From: an uncultured Alphaproteobacteria bacterium
GTDB taxonomy: Bacteria > Pseudomonadota > Alphaproteobacteria > Bin95
DNA length: 6,617 nucleotides
Assembly: GCA_913060845.1 (NCBI GenBank)
Contig: CAJXVF010000132.1
Span: forward strand, 1 to 6,617
Reading direction: 5' to 3'
The notes beneath the pieces are model-generated. The model saw only the letters and a program-made list of their open reading frames with translations. It made no database searches and was not told the origin of the DNA. The stretch's first letter is position 1. Every line of letters begins with the position of its first letter. This document shows, piece by piece, positions 1-6,617 of the stretch. The position numbers were made by a program, and so were the translations under genes.

Positions 1-1277
1 TCCTGGCGGCACGCATGGCGGCTGAAAACGGCGAGCCAAAGGCGCTTGCCTTCGATATGGGCGGCACCACCGCCAAACTCACACTCATAGACAATATGGC
101 CCCGCAATATGCGCGCTCGTTCGAAGTCGCGCGCGCATATCGGTTCCTGAAAGGCAGCGGACTGCCATTGCGCATTCCCGTTATCGACATGGTGGAAATT
201 GGCGCTGGCGGCGGGTCCATCGCGCGCGTTGACGATTTACGCCGCATCACTGTTGGCCCAGACAGCGCGGGCGCTGCCCCTGGCCCAGCCGCCTATAGCC
301 AAGGCGGCAAGGACGCGACGGTGACGGATGCAGATATTGTCATGGGCCGGATCGATCCCGCCAACTTTGCTGGCGGCAAGATGGCGCTGGACGGCGCAGC
401 AGCTGAAACCGCCGTATCGAGTGCTGTCGGTGAAGCGCTCGGCTTAGATGCCTTGGCCGCCGCAGCTGGCGTCGGCGAAATCGTAGACGAGAACATGGCC
501 AACGCCGCCCGCGTTCATGCGGTTGAAAACGGCAAGGACACCGAAGGCCGCGCGATGATCGCCTTTGGCGGTGCCGCGCCGCTGCACGCAGCCCGGCTTG
601 CCCAGAAGCTAGGTATTCCCCGCGTGATCGTACCAAAGGGTGCTGGCGTCGGCAGCGCTTTCGGGTTCCTGGCGGCCCCCATCGCCTATGAAGTCGCTCG
701 TTCAAAGCTCATCACCCTCAGCCCATTCGATGCGGACGGCCTGAACGCGCTGTTCGTTGAGATGCGGGGCGAGGCGGAAGCCGTTGTACAATTGGGTTCG
801 GGTGATAACGCGCCCCTCGTTGAACGCCGCGTCGCTTATATGCGCTATCGTGGCCAAGGCCATGAGATCGCCGTACCGCTGCCTGCCGAACTTTACGGCA
901 AGGATGATGCAGACATGCTGAAATCCGCCTTCGAGCGGGAATATGCAGCCCTCTTCGGCAGGATTATCCCGAAGTTGGAGGTCGAGGCGATTACCTGGAC
1001 TCTGGCGCTAGCAACGGAGCAAGACGCCGTTGAGGCGCTGGCTGACGTGAGTGACACCGCAGCGCCCGATCCCATCGGCAATCGCCAAGTGTTCGATCCA
1101 GCGACAGGAACCGCCCATGAAGCCGCGATCTACACCCGTACCAGCCTGAATATTGGCGCTGGGTTACAAGGCCCCGCGCTGATTGTTGAGGACGAGACGA
1201 CCACCGTCGTGCCGCCCGGCTTCGCCGCCCGCGTTAATGGCGGCGGCCATATTGTTTTGACCCGGAAGGAGGGCTGA
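1..1277 (+). CDS. hyuA: HyuA-type hydantoinase/oxoprolinase subunit, 5'-truncated
   Basis: This is the C-terminal part of a HyuA-family (hydantoinase A / N-methylhydantoinase A) subunit, an ASKHA-fold ATP-binding protein. It normally works with HyuB in ATP-dependent ring opening of hydantoin, oxoproline or lactam-like substrates, or in related carboxylases, in the cytoplasm. Numbering from the Met at base 15, the family hallmarks are AFDMGGTTAK (12-21, phosphate-binding), GAGGGSIA (63-70), GPDSAGAAPGPAAY (81-94), AFGGAAPLHA (183-192), MRYRGQGHEI (276-285) and GPALIVEDETTTVVPPG (387-403, C-terminal domain). The frame stays open upstream of that Met, where bases 3-14 encode LAAR in continuity with the family pattern, so ATG 15 is internal and not the real start. 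Family members are close to 690 residues; about 424 are present, so roughly the first 270 are missing at the window edge. It is followed after 3 nt by hyuB. The family call is firm; the substrate cannot be read from sequence. Confidence 0.93.
   Translation, partial: LAARMAAENGEPKALAFDMGGTTAKLTLIDNMAPQYARSFEVARAYRFLKGSGLPLRIPVIDMVEIGAGGGSIARVDDLRRITVGPDSAGAAPGPAAYSQGGKDATVTDADIVMGRIDPANFAGGKMALDGAAAETAVSSAVGEALGLDALAAAAGVGEIVDENMANAARVHAVENGKDTEGRAMIAFGGAAPLHAARLAQKLGIPRVIVPKGAGVGSAFGFLAAPIAYEVARSKLITLSPFDADGLNALFVEMRGEAEAVVQLGSGDNAPLVERRVAYMRYRGQGHEIAVPLPAELYGKDDADMLKSAFEREYAALFGRIIPKLEVEAITWTLALATEQDAVEALADVSDTAAPDPIGNRQVFDPATGTAHEAAIYTRTSLNIGAGLQGPALIVEDETTTVVPPGFAARVNGGGHIVLTRKEG
1266..1272 (+). 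promoter_or_regulatory. Shine-Dalgarno site of hyuB
   Basis: AAGGAGG lies 8 nt upstream of the hyuB ATG at 1281. It is a near-perfect anti-16S match located inside the last codons of hyuA. It fixes the hyuB start and suggests hyuB is translated efficiently from the shared message. Confidence 0.8.
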
Positions 1278-1280
1278 TCC

Positions 1281-2963
1281 ATGCCCGCAAACGCCAATCA
1301 AGATGTGATGGAGCGTATTCGCCTACAGGTCATGTGGGACCGGCTTTTGTCCGTGGTCGAAGAGCAGGCACAAACGCTTGTCCGCACCGCTTTCTCCACC
1401 TCAACCCGTGAGGCCGGGGATGTATCCGCCGGTGTGTTCGATCTGGAAGGCAAGATGCTGGCCCAGGCTGTCACTGGCACGCCCGGCCACATTAATTCCA
1501 TGGCCCGTGCCGTCGTTCATTTCATCCGCGAATTCCCCGTGGACACGATGAGCGAAGGCGATAGCTACATCACCAATGATCCTTGGATGGGAACCGGCCA
1601 TCTGCATGACCTGACCGTCGTGTCGCCTTGCTACAAGGACGGCAAGATGGTCGCCCTGTTCGCCTGCACCAGCCATTTAGTGGATATCGGCGGGATCGGC
1701 CAATCGCCAGATGGACGGCAGGTTTATCATGAGGGCCTCTATATCCCGCTGCTGCCGCTGATGCGCAAAGGTGTGATGGAGGAATGGCTGCTGAAACTGG
1801 TTCGCGCCAATGTCCGCGAGCCGATTCAAGTGGAAGGCGATATCTACGCGCTTGCCGCCTGCAATGAGACCGGTGCTACGCGCCTGCTGGCGATGATGGC
1901 TGAATACGGCCTGAACGACCTAGACGCGCTTGGCCATCACATCATCACCGAAAGCCGCCAAGGCATGGCGGACGCGATCAACAAGATGCCGAAAGGCACA
2001 TGGACCGCATCCATGCGGATTGATGGCTATGAGACGCCGATTGATCTGGTCGCAACGCTAACCATCGGCGACGGCGAAATTCTGGTGGATTTTGATGGCT
2101 CATCCGGCGTTGTGGACCGCGGCATCAACTGCCCCATGTGCTACACGGAAGCCTACACATCCTTCGGTGTGAAATGCGTCGCAGCACCCAATATCCCGAA
2201 CAATGCTGGCACCCTGGACGCCATCATTGTGACCGCACCAGAGAACACGATCGTCAACGCGCCGCACCCTGCCGCAGTCGTCGCACGCTCGACCATCGGC
2301 CATATGCTGCCAGATGTGGTGTTCGGCTGTATCGACCAAGCGATGCCGGGCGTTGTTCCAGCAGAGGGCACATCCAACCTTTGGACAGTCAAGCTTGGCG
2401 CTGGCCATGGCATGGGTACGGCAGGCGTTGGGAAGCAAACGGCGTTCATGGTGAATTCCTTCCACTCAGGCGGTGCTGGCGCACGTCCCGCTCAGGACGG
2501 ATTGTCTGCAACGCCTTACCCCAGCGGCGTGCGCAATGTGCCGGTGGAAGCAACGGAGGCGATCACGCCCATCGTTGTATGGCGGAAAGAATTCCGCACG
2601 GATTCAGGTGGTGCTGGCAAGCATCGTGGCGGCCTCGGCCAAGTGATGGAGATCGAGAATCGCGAAGACGCGCCGTTTGGTATTTTTGCAACGTTCGAAC
2701 GCGTCCACTATCCGCCGCGCGGGCGCGCGGGCGGCGGCAATGGGGCTAATGGGCGGCTTAGTCTCGGTAAGTCCGGGACGCTCATGCGCAACAAAGGCTT
2801 CCAGACAATCCCAGCCGGGGAACGCCTGATTATCGAGATGCCGGGCGGTGGCGGCGTTGGTGATGCAGCAGAACGCGATACGGCTGCTATCGCGCATGAT
2901 ATCCGTGCTGGATTGATCACCAAAGAGGCCGCAAAGCGGGATTATGACTATGAGGGCGAATAA
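1281..2963 (+). CDS. hyuB: HyuB-type hydantoinase/oxoprolinase subunit
   Basis: This is a complete 560-residue HyuB-family (hydantoinase B / N-methylhydantoinase B) protein, the usual length for the family, and the partner of HyuA in a cytoplasmic ATP-dependent amidohydrolase or carboxylase-type complex. Visible hallmarks are AQAVTGTPGHINSM (61-74), GDSYITNDPWMGTGHLHD (93-110), SHLVDIGGIGQSPDGR (131-146), SFHSGGAGARPAQDGLSATP (393-412), a PVEATE..TPIVVWRKEFRTDSGGAGKHRGG stretch (421-451) and a glycine-rich C-terminal GGGGVGD (522-528). The His/Asp cluster H107, H109, D110 and H132 is a plausible metal site by analogy with related carboxylases; that assignment is inference. The start is set by a strong Shine-Dalgarno site 8 nt upstream. 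hyuA ends 3 nt before it and the dioxygenase gene begins 3 nt after it, so co-transcription is very likely. Substrate could be a hydantoin, lactam, 5-oxoproline-like or ketone compound; sequence alone does not decide. Confidence 0.93.
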   Translation: MPANANQDVMERIRLQVMWDRLLSVVEEQAQTLVRTAFSTSTREAGDVSAGVFDLEGKMLAQAVTGTPGHINSMARAVVHFIREFPVDTMSEGDSYITNDPWMGTGHLHDLTVVSPCYKDGKMVALFACTSHLVDIGGIGQSPDGRQVYHEGLYIPLLPLMRKGVMEEWLLKLVRANVREPIQVEGDIYALAACNETGATRLLAMMAEYGLNDLDALGHHIITESRQGMADAINKMPKGTWTASMRIDGYETPIDLVATLTIGDGEILVDFDGSSGVVDRGINCPMCYTEAYTSFGVKCVAAPNIPNNAGTLDAIIVTAPENTIVNAPHPAAVVARSTIGHMLPDVVFGCIDQAMPGVVPAEGTSNLWTVKLGAGHGMGTAGVGKQTAFMVNSFHSGGAGARPAQDGLSATPYPSGVRNVPVEATEAITPIVVWRKEFRTDSGGAGKHRGGLGQVMEIENREDAPFGIFATFERVHYPPRGRAGGGNGANGRLSLGKSGTLMRNKGFQTIPAGERLIIEMPGGGGVGDAAERDTAAIAHDIRAGLITKEAAKRDYDYEGE

Positions 2964-2966
2964 GGC

Positions 2967-3773
2967 ATGACCGCTTTGATTGACGCCCAGGCTATCGCAG
3001 ATTTCCAAACCAATGGCGCAACAGTACTGCGAGGCGTATTCGCTGACTGGGTGGACGTGTTGCGGGAAGCGGTTGATTTCAACGTCGCTAACCCCGGCCC
3101 TGATGGACGGTTCTACACCGGCGAGAACGGCGGTGGGCGGTTCATGACCGACTACTGCAACTGGACACGCATTCCAGGCTACCGTGACTTCATCTTCAAT
3201 TCGAAGGCGGCAGATATCGGTGCCGCATTGATGGGTGCCGGCCGCGTACAGTTGTTCCATGAGCATGTGTTGGTGAAAGAAGCTGCGACAGACGTCACCA
3301 CGCCTTGGCACCAGGATGCGCCCTATTACAGCGTCCAAGCGCAGAAAACGCTCAGTCTTTGGATTCCGTTAGATGAAATTCCGCGCGAGCGCACATTGGA
3401 ATTCATCGGCGGATCGCACCTGACGGGCGCTGAATACCAGCCGCAACGCTTCAACGGCCAAGCGCTGAATGAAGGCGATGGCCTGCCGGTACTGCCTCAT
3501 TATGACAGTGACCGCGCGGCCCATAACATCATGGGCTGGGCCGTCAGCCCCGGTGATGCCGTCGCATTCGATTTCCGGGTCGTCCACGGCGCGCCAGCAA
3601 ACGACAGCCCATCCGCCCAACGCCGCGCATTCTCACTTCGGCTGGTCGGTGAAGACGCGACCTTCGTCCGCCATCAGGACAAGGTCACATCCCCGCCCTT
3701 CCCCGGCGTCACGCTACAGCACGGCGACGCCCTCAGCGGACCAGAATTTCCGGTCCTGCTGGAGACGCCGTAA
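2967..3773 (+). CDS. Phytanoyl-CoA dioxygenase (PhyH) family Fe(II)/2-oxoglutarate oxygenase
   Basis: This 268-residue protein has the form of a PhyH-family non-heme Fe(II)/2-oxoglutarate dioxygenase, which hydroxylates a substrate while converting 2-oxoglutarate and O2 to succinate and CO2. The iron triad is visible as the H-x-D motif in TPWHQDAPYY (H115, D117) and the distal His in VVHGAP (H207). R219 or R220 with S223 (QRRAFS) is the likely 2-oxoglutarate-binding pair. The N-terminal FQTNGATVLRGVF (13-25) and the core LSLWIPLDEIPRERTLEFIGGSH (129-151) are typical of the family. The full length matches bacterial members, so it appears intact. The ATG sits 3 nt after the hyuB stop; only a weak TGAGGG (2951-2956) precedes it, suggesting translational coupling to hyuB. 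Bacterial PhyH proteins act on very diverse substrates, so despite the family name a phytanoyl-CoA substrate should not be assumed. A role in the same pathway as HyuAB is inferred from the operon only. Confidence 0.9.
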   Translation: MTALIDAQAIADFQTNGATVLRGVFADWVDVLREAVDFNVANPGPDGRFYTGENGGGRFMTDYCNWTRIPGYRDFIFNSKAADIGAALMGAGRVQLFHEHVLVKEAATDVTTPWHQDAPYYSVQAQKTLSLWIPLDEIPRERTLEFIGGSHLTGAEYQPQRFNGQALNEGDGLPVLPHYDSDRAAHNIMGWAVSPGDAVAFDFRVVHGAPANDSPSAQRRAFSLRLVGEDATFVRHQDKVTSPPFPGVTLQHGDALSGPEFPVLLETP

Positions 3774-3791
3774 CGCTGCGAAGTTAGGGTT
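3774..3791. other. Convergent intergenic gap without visible terminator
   Basis: Only 18 nt separate the stop codon of the dioxygenase gene (+ strand, TAA 3771-3773) from that of the thiolase gene (- strand, TAA 3794-3792). The gap is too short for a standard GC stem plus U-run and no inverted repeat is apparent in it. Any termination signals must lie within the opposing coding regions or depend on Rho. Confidence 0.7.
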
Positions 3792-4979
3792 TTAGGCTGC
3801 GCGCTCAATCGCGACAGCCGTTGCTTCGCCGCCGCCAATGCAGATCGCCGCAACGCCTTTTTGCACGTCATGCTTCTGCATGGCCGTGATGAGGGCTGCG
3901 ATAATCCGGCCGCCGGATGCGCCGACTGGATGGCCAAGCGCACAAGCGCCGCCGTGGATGTTCACTTTGTCCGCAGGCAGGTCAAATTCCCGCATAGCGG
4001 CCATGGGAACGACAGCGAAAGCTTCGTTGATCTCATAAAGGCCAACGTCATCCTTATTCCAGCCCGTCTTGTCATAGAGCTTCTGCATGGCGCCGATAGG
4101 AGCAGTCGTGAACCAGCGCGGCTCTTGGCTGTGGGTTGTGTGGCCGACAATGGTCGCAAGCGGCGTCAGGCCACGGCGCTCGGCTTCTGAGCGGCGCATC
4201 AGCACCAGGGCGGCAGCGCCGTCACTGATAGAAGACGAGTTTGCAGGCGTCACAGTGCCGTCTTTGGCGAAAGCAGGGCGGAGGCCCGGGATTTTTGAGA
4301 TATCAGCACTGAACGGCTGCTCATCCTGGGAGACGACTGTTTCACCCCGACGGGTTTTCACCGTGAATGGGCTCATTTCGTCCTTGAAGCTACCGTCCTC
4401 ATTCGCCGCTTTGGCTCGCTGGAGGCTGCGGATGGCATAGTCATCCTGCTGCTCACGGGTGAACTGGAAATGCTGAGCGGTAGCTTCAGCAAAATGGCCC
4501 ATAAGCTGGCCTTTTTCGTAGGCATCTTCCAAGCCGTCACAGAACATGGCGTCCAGGAATTCACCGTGGCCCATACGCATGCCCTGGCGCGCTTTAGGCA
4601 CCATGTAAGGGATATTCGTCATGCTCTCGAACCCGCCGGTGACTGCGACATCAACGGAGCCAGCAATCAGCGCGTCATGGCCCTGCATAGTGGCTTTCAT
4701 GCCCGAGCCGCAGAGCTTGTTGATCGTTGTCGCACCAGCCGCATCTGGAATGCCAGCGAAGATCGCAGCCTGGCGCGCAGGGCCTTGGCGCTGACCGTGT
4801 GGCAACACGCAGCCCATGATCACTTCATCCACATCTGCAGGTGCGACGCCAGAGCGTTCCAGTGCTGCTCTGATAGCGGCAGCGCCCAGGTCTGGGCCGC
4901 TCGCGTCCGAAAGGACACCGTTGAAGCTGCCCATGGGCGTGCGGGACATACCGACAATGACGACGGGATCGTCAGACAT
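3792..4979 (-). CDS. Acetyl-CoA C-acetyltransferase (thiolase)
   Basis: This is a complete 395-residue thiolase of the usual length. It catalyses reversible condensation of two acetyl-CoA to acetoacetyl-CoA, or thiolytic cleavage of 3-ketoacyl-CoA. The catalytic residues are all present: nucleophile C90 in NKLCGSGMKA, N318 in INEAF, H350 in CALGHPVGASGGR and C380 in CIGGGEA. The sequences GGFESMTNIPY (115-125), an FCDGLEDAYEKGQLMGHFAE stretch (146-165) and HSQEPRWFTTAP (283-294) resemble the acetoacetyl-CoA thiolase group (AtoB/PhaA/ACAT1-like) more than FadA, though longer-chain activity is not excluded. The ATG at 4979 is preceded by AGGAG with 7 nt spacing. It lies 32 nt downstream of the GNAT gene on the same strand and is probably the last gene of an mgtE-GNAT-thiolase transcript. 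A role in beta-oxidation, ketone-body or polyhydroxyalkanoate metabolism is possible; no neighbouring gene of those pathways is in the window to choose between them. Confidence 0.94.
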   Translation of the reverse strand: MSDDPVVIVGMSRTPMGSFNGVLSDASGPDLGAAAIRAALERSGVAPADVDEVIMGCVLPHGQRQGPARQAAIFAGIPDAAGATTINKLCGSGMKATMQGHDALIAGSVDVAVTGGFESMTNIPYMVPKARQGMRMGHGEFLDAMFCDGLEDAYEKGQLMGHFAEATAQHFQFTREQQDDYAIRSLQRAKAANEDGSFKDEMSPFTVKTRRGETVVSQDEQPFSADISKIPGLRPAFAKDGTVTPANSSSISDGAAALVLMRRSEAERRGLTPLATIVGHTTHSQEPRWFTTAPIGAMQKLYDKTGWNKDDVGLYEINEAFAVVPMAAMREFDLPADKVNIHGGACALGHPVGASGGRIIAALITAMQKHDVQKGVAAICIGGGEATAVAIERAA

Positions 4980-4986
4980 AAGATTT

Positions 4987-4991
4987 CTCCT
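4987..4991 (-). promoter_or_regulatory. Shine-Dalgarno site of the thiolase gene
   Basis: Read on the - strand this is AGGAG, 7 nt before the thiolase ATG (4979-4977), within the 32-nt gap after the GNAT stop codon. It supports the chosen start. The gap is too short to hold an obvious separate promoter. Confidence 0.75.
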
Positions 4992-5011
4992 GAATTGAGG
5001 TTCGACGCCGA

Positions 5012-5515
5012 CTATAGAGCCGGATTAAGTCGCTTGGAATAGAAGTACTCGACCGAACGAGAGAGGTCATCTATCGCGCGGGTGCGGCCATCGGTTTGAT
5101 AACCAAGGCGCTCATAAAACCGATGTGCCGTTTGGAAGCGTGTATCGGTCCAGAGGATCATCTGTTCCGCGTCGCGTTCGCCCGCATGCTCTTCCGCCAG
5201 CCCAACAAGAAGGCTCGCGAACCCTGACCGACGCTGCAGGGGTGAGACGTACATCTTGGTCATTTCCCAGGCGATGCCGACATCAGACTCGATTGGCGCA
5301 GCACCCAGGCACCCGACGATTCTATCGCCCCGGATAACGCTCCAATGAATGCCACCCATGCCCTCGTAATAGGCCTGAATATCGTCCAGCGGTGCCATCT
5401 CACCATGGCGGTCATAAACGGAGCCCGGATAATCAGCCCAGCAGCGGGCGATCAGGCGGGACAGGCCATCGCCATCTTCAGCCCGGCTGGGCCGGATCAC
5501 AGCTTCATCACTCAT
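5012..5515 (-). CDS. GNAT family N-acetyltransferase
   Basis: This 167-residue cytoplasmic protein is a single-domain GCN5-related N-acetyltransferase that would transfer an acetyl group from acetyl-CoA to an amine of an unidentified substrate. The N-terminal IRPSRAEDGDGLSRLIARCW (7-26) is the usual strand-helix opening of the fold. Motif A is seen in MYVSPLQRRSGFASLLVGLA (88-107), where QRRSGFA forms the acetyl-CoA pyrophosphate-binding loop (Q/R-x-x-G-x-G/A pattern). Motif B is seen in TDTRFQTAHRFYERLGYQ (123-140), the common 'A..FYe.lGF' signature. The start ATG overlaps the mgtE stop (ATGA at 5515-5512), there is no clear Shine-Dalgarno site, and translation is therefore probably coupled to mgtE. 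The thiolase gene follows after 32 nt. The target could be a small molecule, a peptide or a protein; neither sequence nor context tells which. Confidence 0.88.
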   Translation of the reverse strand: MSDEAVIRPSRAEDGDGLSRLIARCWADYPGSVYDRHGEMAPLDDIQAYYEGMGGIHWSVIRGDRIVGCLGAAPIESDVGIAWEMTKMYVSPLQRRSGFASLLVGLAEEHAGERDAEQMILWTDTRFQTAHRFYERLGYQTDGRTRAIDDLSRSVEYFYSKRLNPAL

Positions 5516-6591
5516 AACAACACCGCCGCAGCTAACCCAAGGAATGCCAGGAATCCAACCACATCCGTTACCGTCGTCAACAGCACCGTGGACGCGATAG
5601 CCGGATCAATCTTCATCCGCTCAAGCACAACTGGGATAGCGGCGCCGAATAGGCCGGCGGAGATCATGTTTAAAACCATCGCCGCGCCAATCACGCCGCC
5701 AAGCGCTTTATCGCCGAACCAAACCCAAGCCATGCCGCCCGCAAGCACGGCGAACAGCACCCCGTTCGCGGCACCCACAATTACTTCCTTGCCGACTAGC
5801 CGCAGAGCGTTGCCACGGCTTAACTCACGGGTTGCCAATGCGCGGACGACGACGGTAAGCGTTTGCGTTCCAGCATTGCCGCCCATGGAGGCGACGATGG
5901 GCATCAACACTGCAAGCGCCACGATCTGCTGAATGGTCGCATCAAACTGCGCGATGACCATAGATGCGAGCACCGCCGTCACCAGATTGGTCATGAGCCA
6001 TGGGAAGCGCGATTTCGCCGTTTCCATAGCGGCGCGATACAGATCATCCCCGGATAGACCGCCCATGCGCATCATGTCGTCTTCGTGCTCTTCATCGATA
6101 ACGTCAACGATATCATCAATCGTCACGACGCCGATCAGGCGGCCCGTTTCATCAGTGACAGGAACAGAGACTGTATCTTTCCGCCGGAACATGTCCGCCA
6201 GTTCTTCCTGGTCCATATCGACCGGGACCGGCGTTACGTCGTCATCCATAATGTCTTGGATATGCACGCCGCGGCGGCTCCGCAGCAATCGGGAAAGCGC
6301 TAGGGAGCCCAAAGGTCGATGGCGTGGGTCGACCACGTAAATATCGTAAAATTCGTCTGGCAGGTCGGGGCTGGAGCGCATGAAATCAATGGTGTCGCCA
6401 ACGGTCCAAAATGCCGGGATCGCCAGCAATTCCCGCTGCATCAAGCGACCGGCGGAATATTCCGAATACTGCAGGCCACGCCGGATCAGAACGCTATCGG
6501 CGTCCGGCAAGCGGGCGAGCAGGTCCTCCCGCTGCGCTTCATCCAAATCGGCGACGATGTCCAGCGCATCATCACTATCAAGCTGTTGGAC
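5512..6591 (-). CDS. mgtE: Magnesium transporter MgtE, 5'-truncated at contig end
   Basis: This is the C-terminal 359 residues of an MgtE-type Mg2+ channel/transporter of the inner membrane. Counting from the first genomic codon (6591-6589, V), residues 1-50 are the end of the cytosolic N domain. Residues about 52-110 and 111-170 are paired CBS domains (for example DIYVVDPRHRPLGSL and VSVPVTDETGRLIGVVTIDD), which sense cytosolic Mg2+. An acidic linker (EEHEDDMM, 167-174) follows, then five membrane segments at about 200-220, 223-250, 268-292, 297-322 and 332-357. The signature PIVASMGGNAGTQ (231-243) lines the pore, and D343 in TTVTDVVG matches the conserved pore Asp of TM5. Full-length relatives are near 450-470 residues, so about 100 are missing. 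Any start codon placed at 6606-6604 lies in adapter sequence and is false. The stop overlaps the GNAT start by 4 nt. Function is firm; the start and promoter are outside the window. Confidence 0.95.
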   Translation of the reverse strand, partial: VQQLDSDDALDIVADLDEAQREDLLARLPDADSVLIRRGLQYSEYSAGRLMQRELLAIPAFWTVGDTIDFMRSSPDLPDEFYDIYVVDPRHRPLGSLALSRLLRSRRGVHIQDIMDDDVTPVPVDMDQEELADMFRRKDTVSVPVTDETGRLIGVVTIDDIVDVIDEEHEDDMMRMGGLSGDDLYRAAMETAKSRFPWLMTNLVTAVLASMVIAQFDATIQQIVALAVLMPIVASMGGNAGTQTLTVVVRALATRELSRGNALRLVGKEVIVGAANGVLFAVLAGGMAWVWFGDKALGGVIGAAMVLNMISAGLFGAAIPVVLERMKIDPAIASTVLLTTVTDVVGFLAFLGLAAAVLL

Positions 6592-6617
6592 CTGTCTCTT
6601 ATACACATCTGACGCTG
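6592..6617. other. Nextera/Tn5 sequencing adapter remnant (artefact)
   Basis: Bases 6592-6610 read CTGTCTCTTATACACATCT, the exact 19-bp Tn5 mosaic end used in Nextera libraries. Bases 6611-6617 (GACGCTG) continue as the Illumina Nextera i5-side adapter does after the mosaic end. It is therefore untrimmed library adapter at the contig end and not chromosomal DNA or a resident transposon. It creates a false GTG start for mgtE (N-terminus MYKRQ) and, on the + strand, a false frame ending in LSLIHI. Confidence 0.97.

Noticed and set aside
2712..2734. GC-rich imperfect inverted repeat (CCGCCGCGC with GCGCGGGCGG, one bulged G) that could form a hairpin.
   Set aside because: It encodes the Pro/Arg/Gly-rich PPRGRAGGG segment of HyuB, which explains the base composition; there is no T run and it sits mid-gene, so a terminator or regulatory role is unsupported.
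2138..2749. A 203-codon + strand frame inside hyuB.
   Set aside because: It is out of frame with an intact, motif-rich hyuB. Its translation is rich in Arg/Cys/Trp/His with no domain, typical of a shifted-frame shadow.
2604..3338. A 244-codon open frame on the - strand across the hyuB/dioxygenase junction.
   Set aside because: It lies wholly antisense to two well-recognised genes, its translation shows no family motif, and long antisense frames are common at this GC content.
4470..5042. A 190-codon + strand frame opposite the thiolase gene.
   Set aside because: It is antisense to an intact thiolase with all catalytic residues, has no ribosome site of note and its product shows no recognisable fold.
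5345..5932. A 195-codon + strand frame opposite GNAT and MgtE, rich in Ala/Thr/Asn/Pro.
   Set aside because: Its low-complexity composition is the mirror image of the hydrophobic membrane segments of mgtE on the other strand; it is not an independent gene.
6592..6610. Tn5 mosaic end as evidence of a real Tn5-like transposon or integration site.
   Set aside because: The mosaic end is the engineered library version, sits exactly at the contig end and continues into Illumina adapter sequence, so it is a library artefact.
6319..6612. A + strand frame ending in LSLIHI at the right edge.
   Set aside because: It is antisense to mgtE and its last residues come from the sequencing adapter.

Overview
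This window reads as a chromosomal fragment from a moderately GC-rich proteobacterium, most likely an alphaproteobacterium. That placement is inferred from the protein flavour (HyuA/HyuB with a PhyH-type dioxygenase, and an AtoB/PhaA-like thiolase) and the compact gene packing; there is no rRNA or other marker gene to confirm it. Both ends cut through genes, so this looks like a complete short contig. No CRISPR array, tRNA, rRNA, insertion sequence or prophage gene is visible.

Left half, + strand (1-3773): a tight three-gene operon. It holds the C-terminal part of a HyuA-type hydantoinase/oxoprolinase subunit (open at the left edge), a complete HyuB-type subunit, and a complete Fe(II)/2-oxoglutarate dioxygenase of the phytanoyl-CoA dioxygenase (PhyH) family. 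Both internal junctions are exactly 3 nt. HyuA and HyuB are expected to form an ATP-dependent amidohydrolase (or related carboxylase-type) complex. The dioxygenase probably hydroxylates a related substrate, but nothing in the sequence names that substrate.

Right half, - strand (6591-3792): a second compact operon, transcribed toward the first. It runs from a magnesium transporter MgtE (5' end missing), through a GNAT acetyltransferase whose start codon overlaps the mgtE stop in an ATGA, to an acetyl-CoA acetyltransferase (thiolase) 32 nt further on. The two operons meet tail to tail with only 18 nt between stop codons and no recognisable terminator hairpin.

The last 26 bases (6592-6617) are not genomic. 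They match the Nextera/Tn5 transposase mosaic end plus the start of the Illumina adapter. An apparent GTG start for mgtE inside this stretch (giving an N-terminus MYKRQ) is therefore an artefact, and mgtE is really a gene truncated at the contig edge. I found no convincing undescribed system; the HyuAB-dioxygenase operon is the most biologically interesting element.
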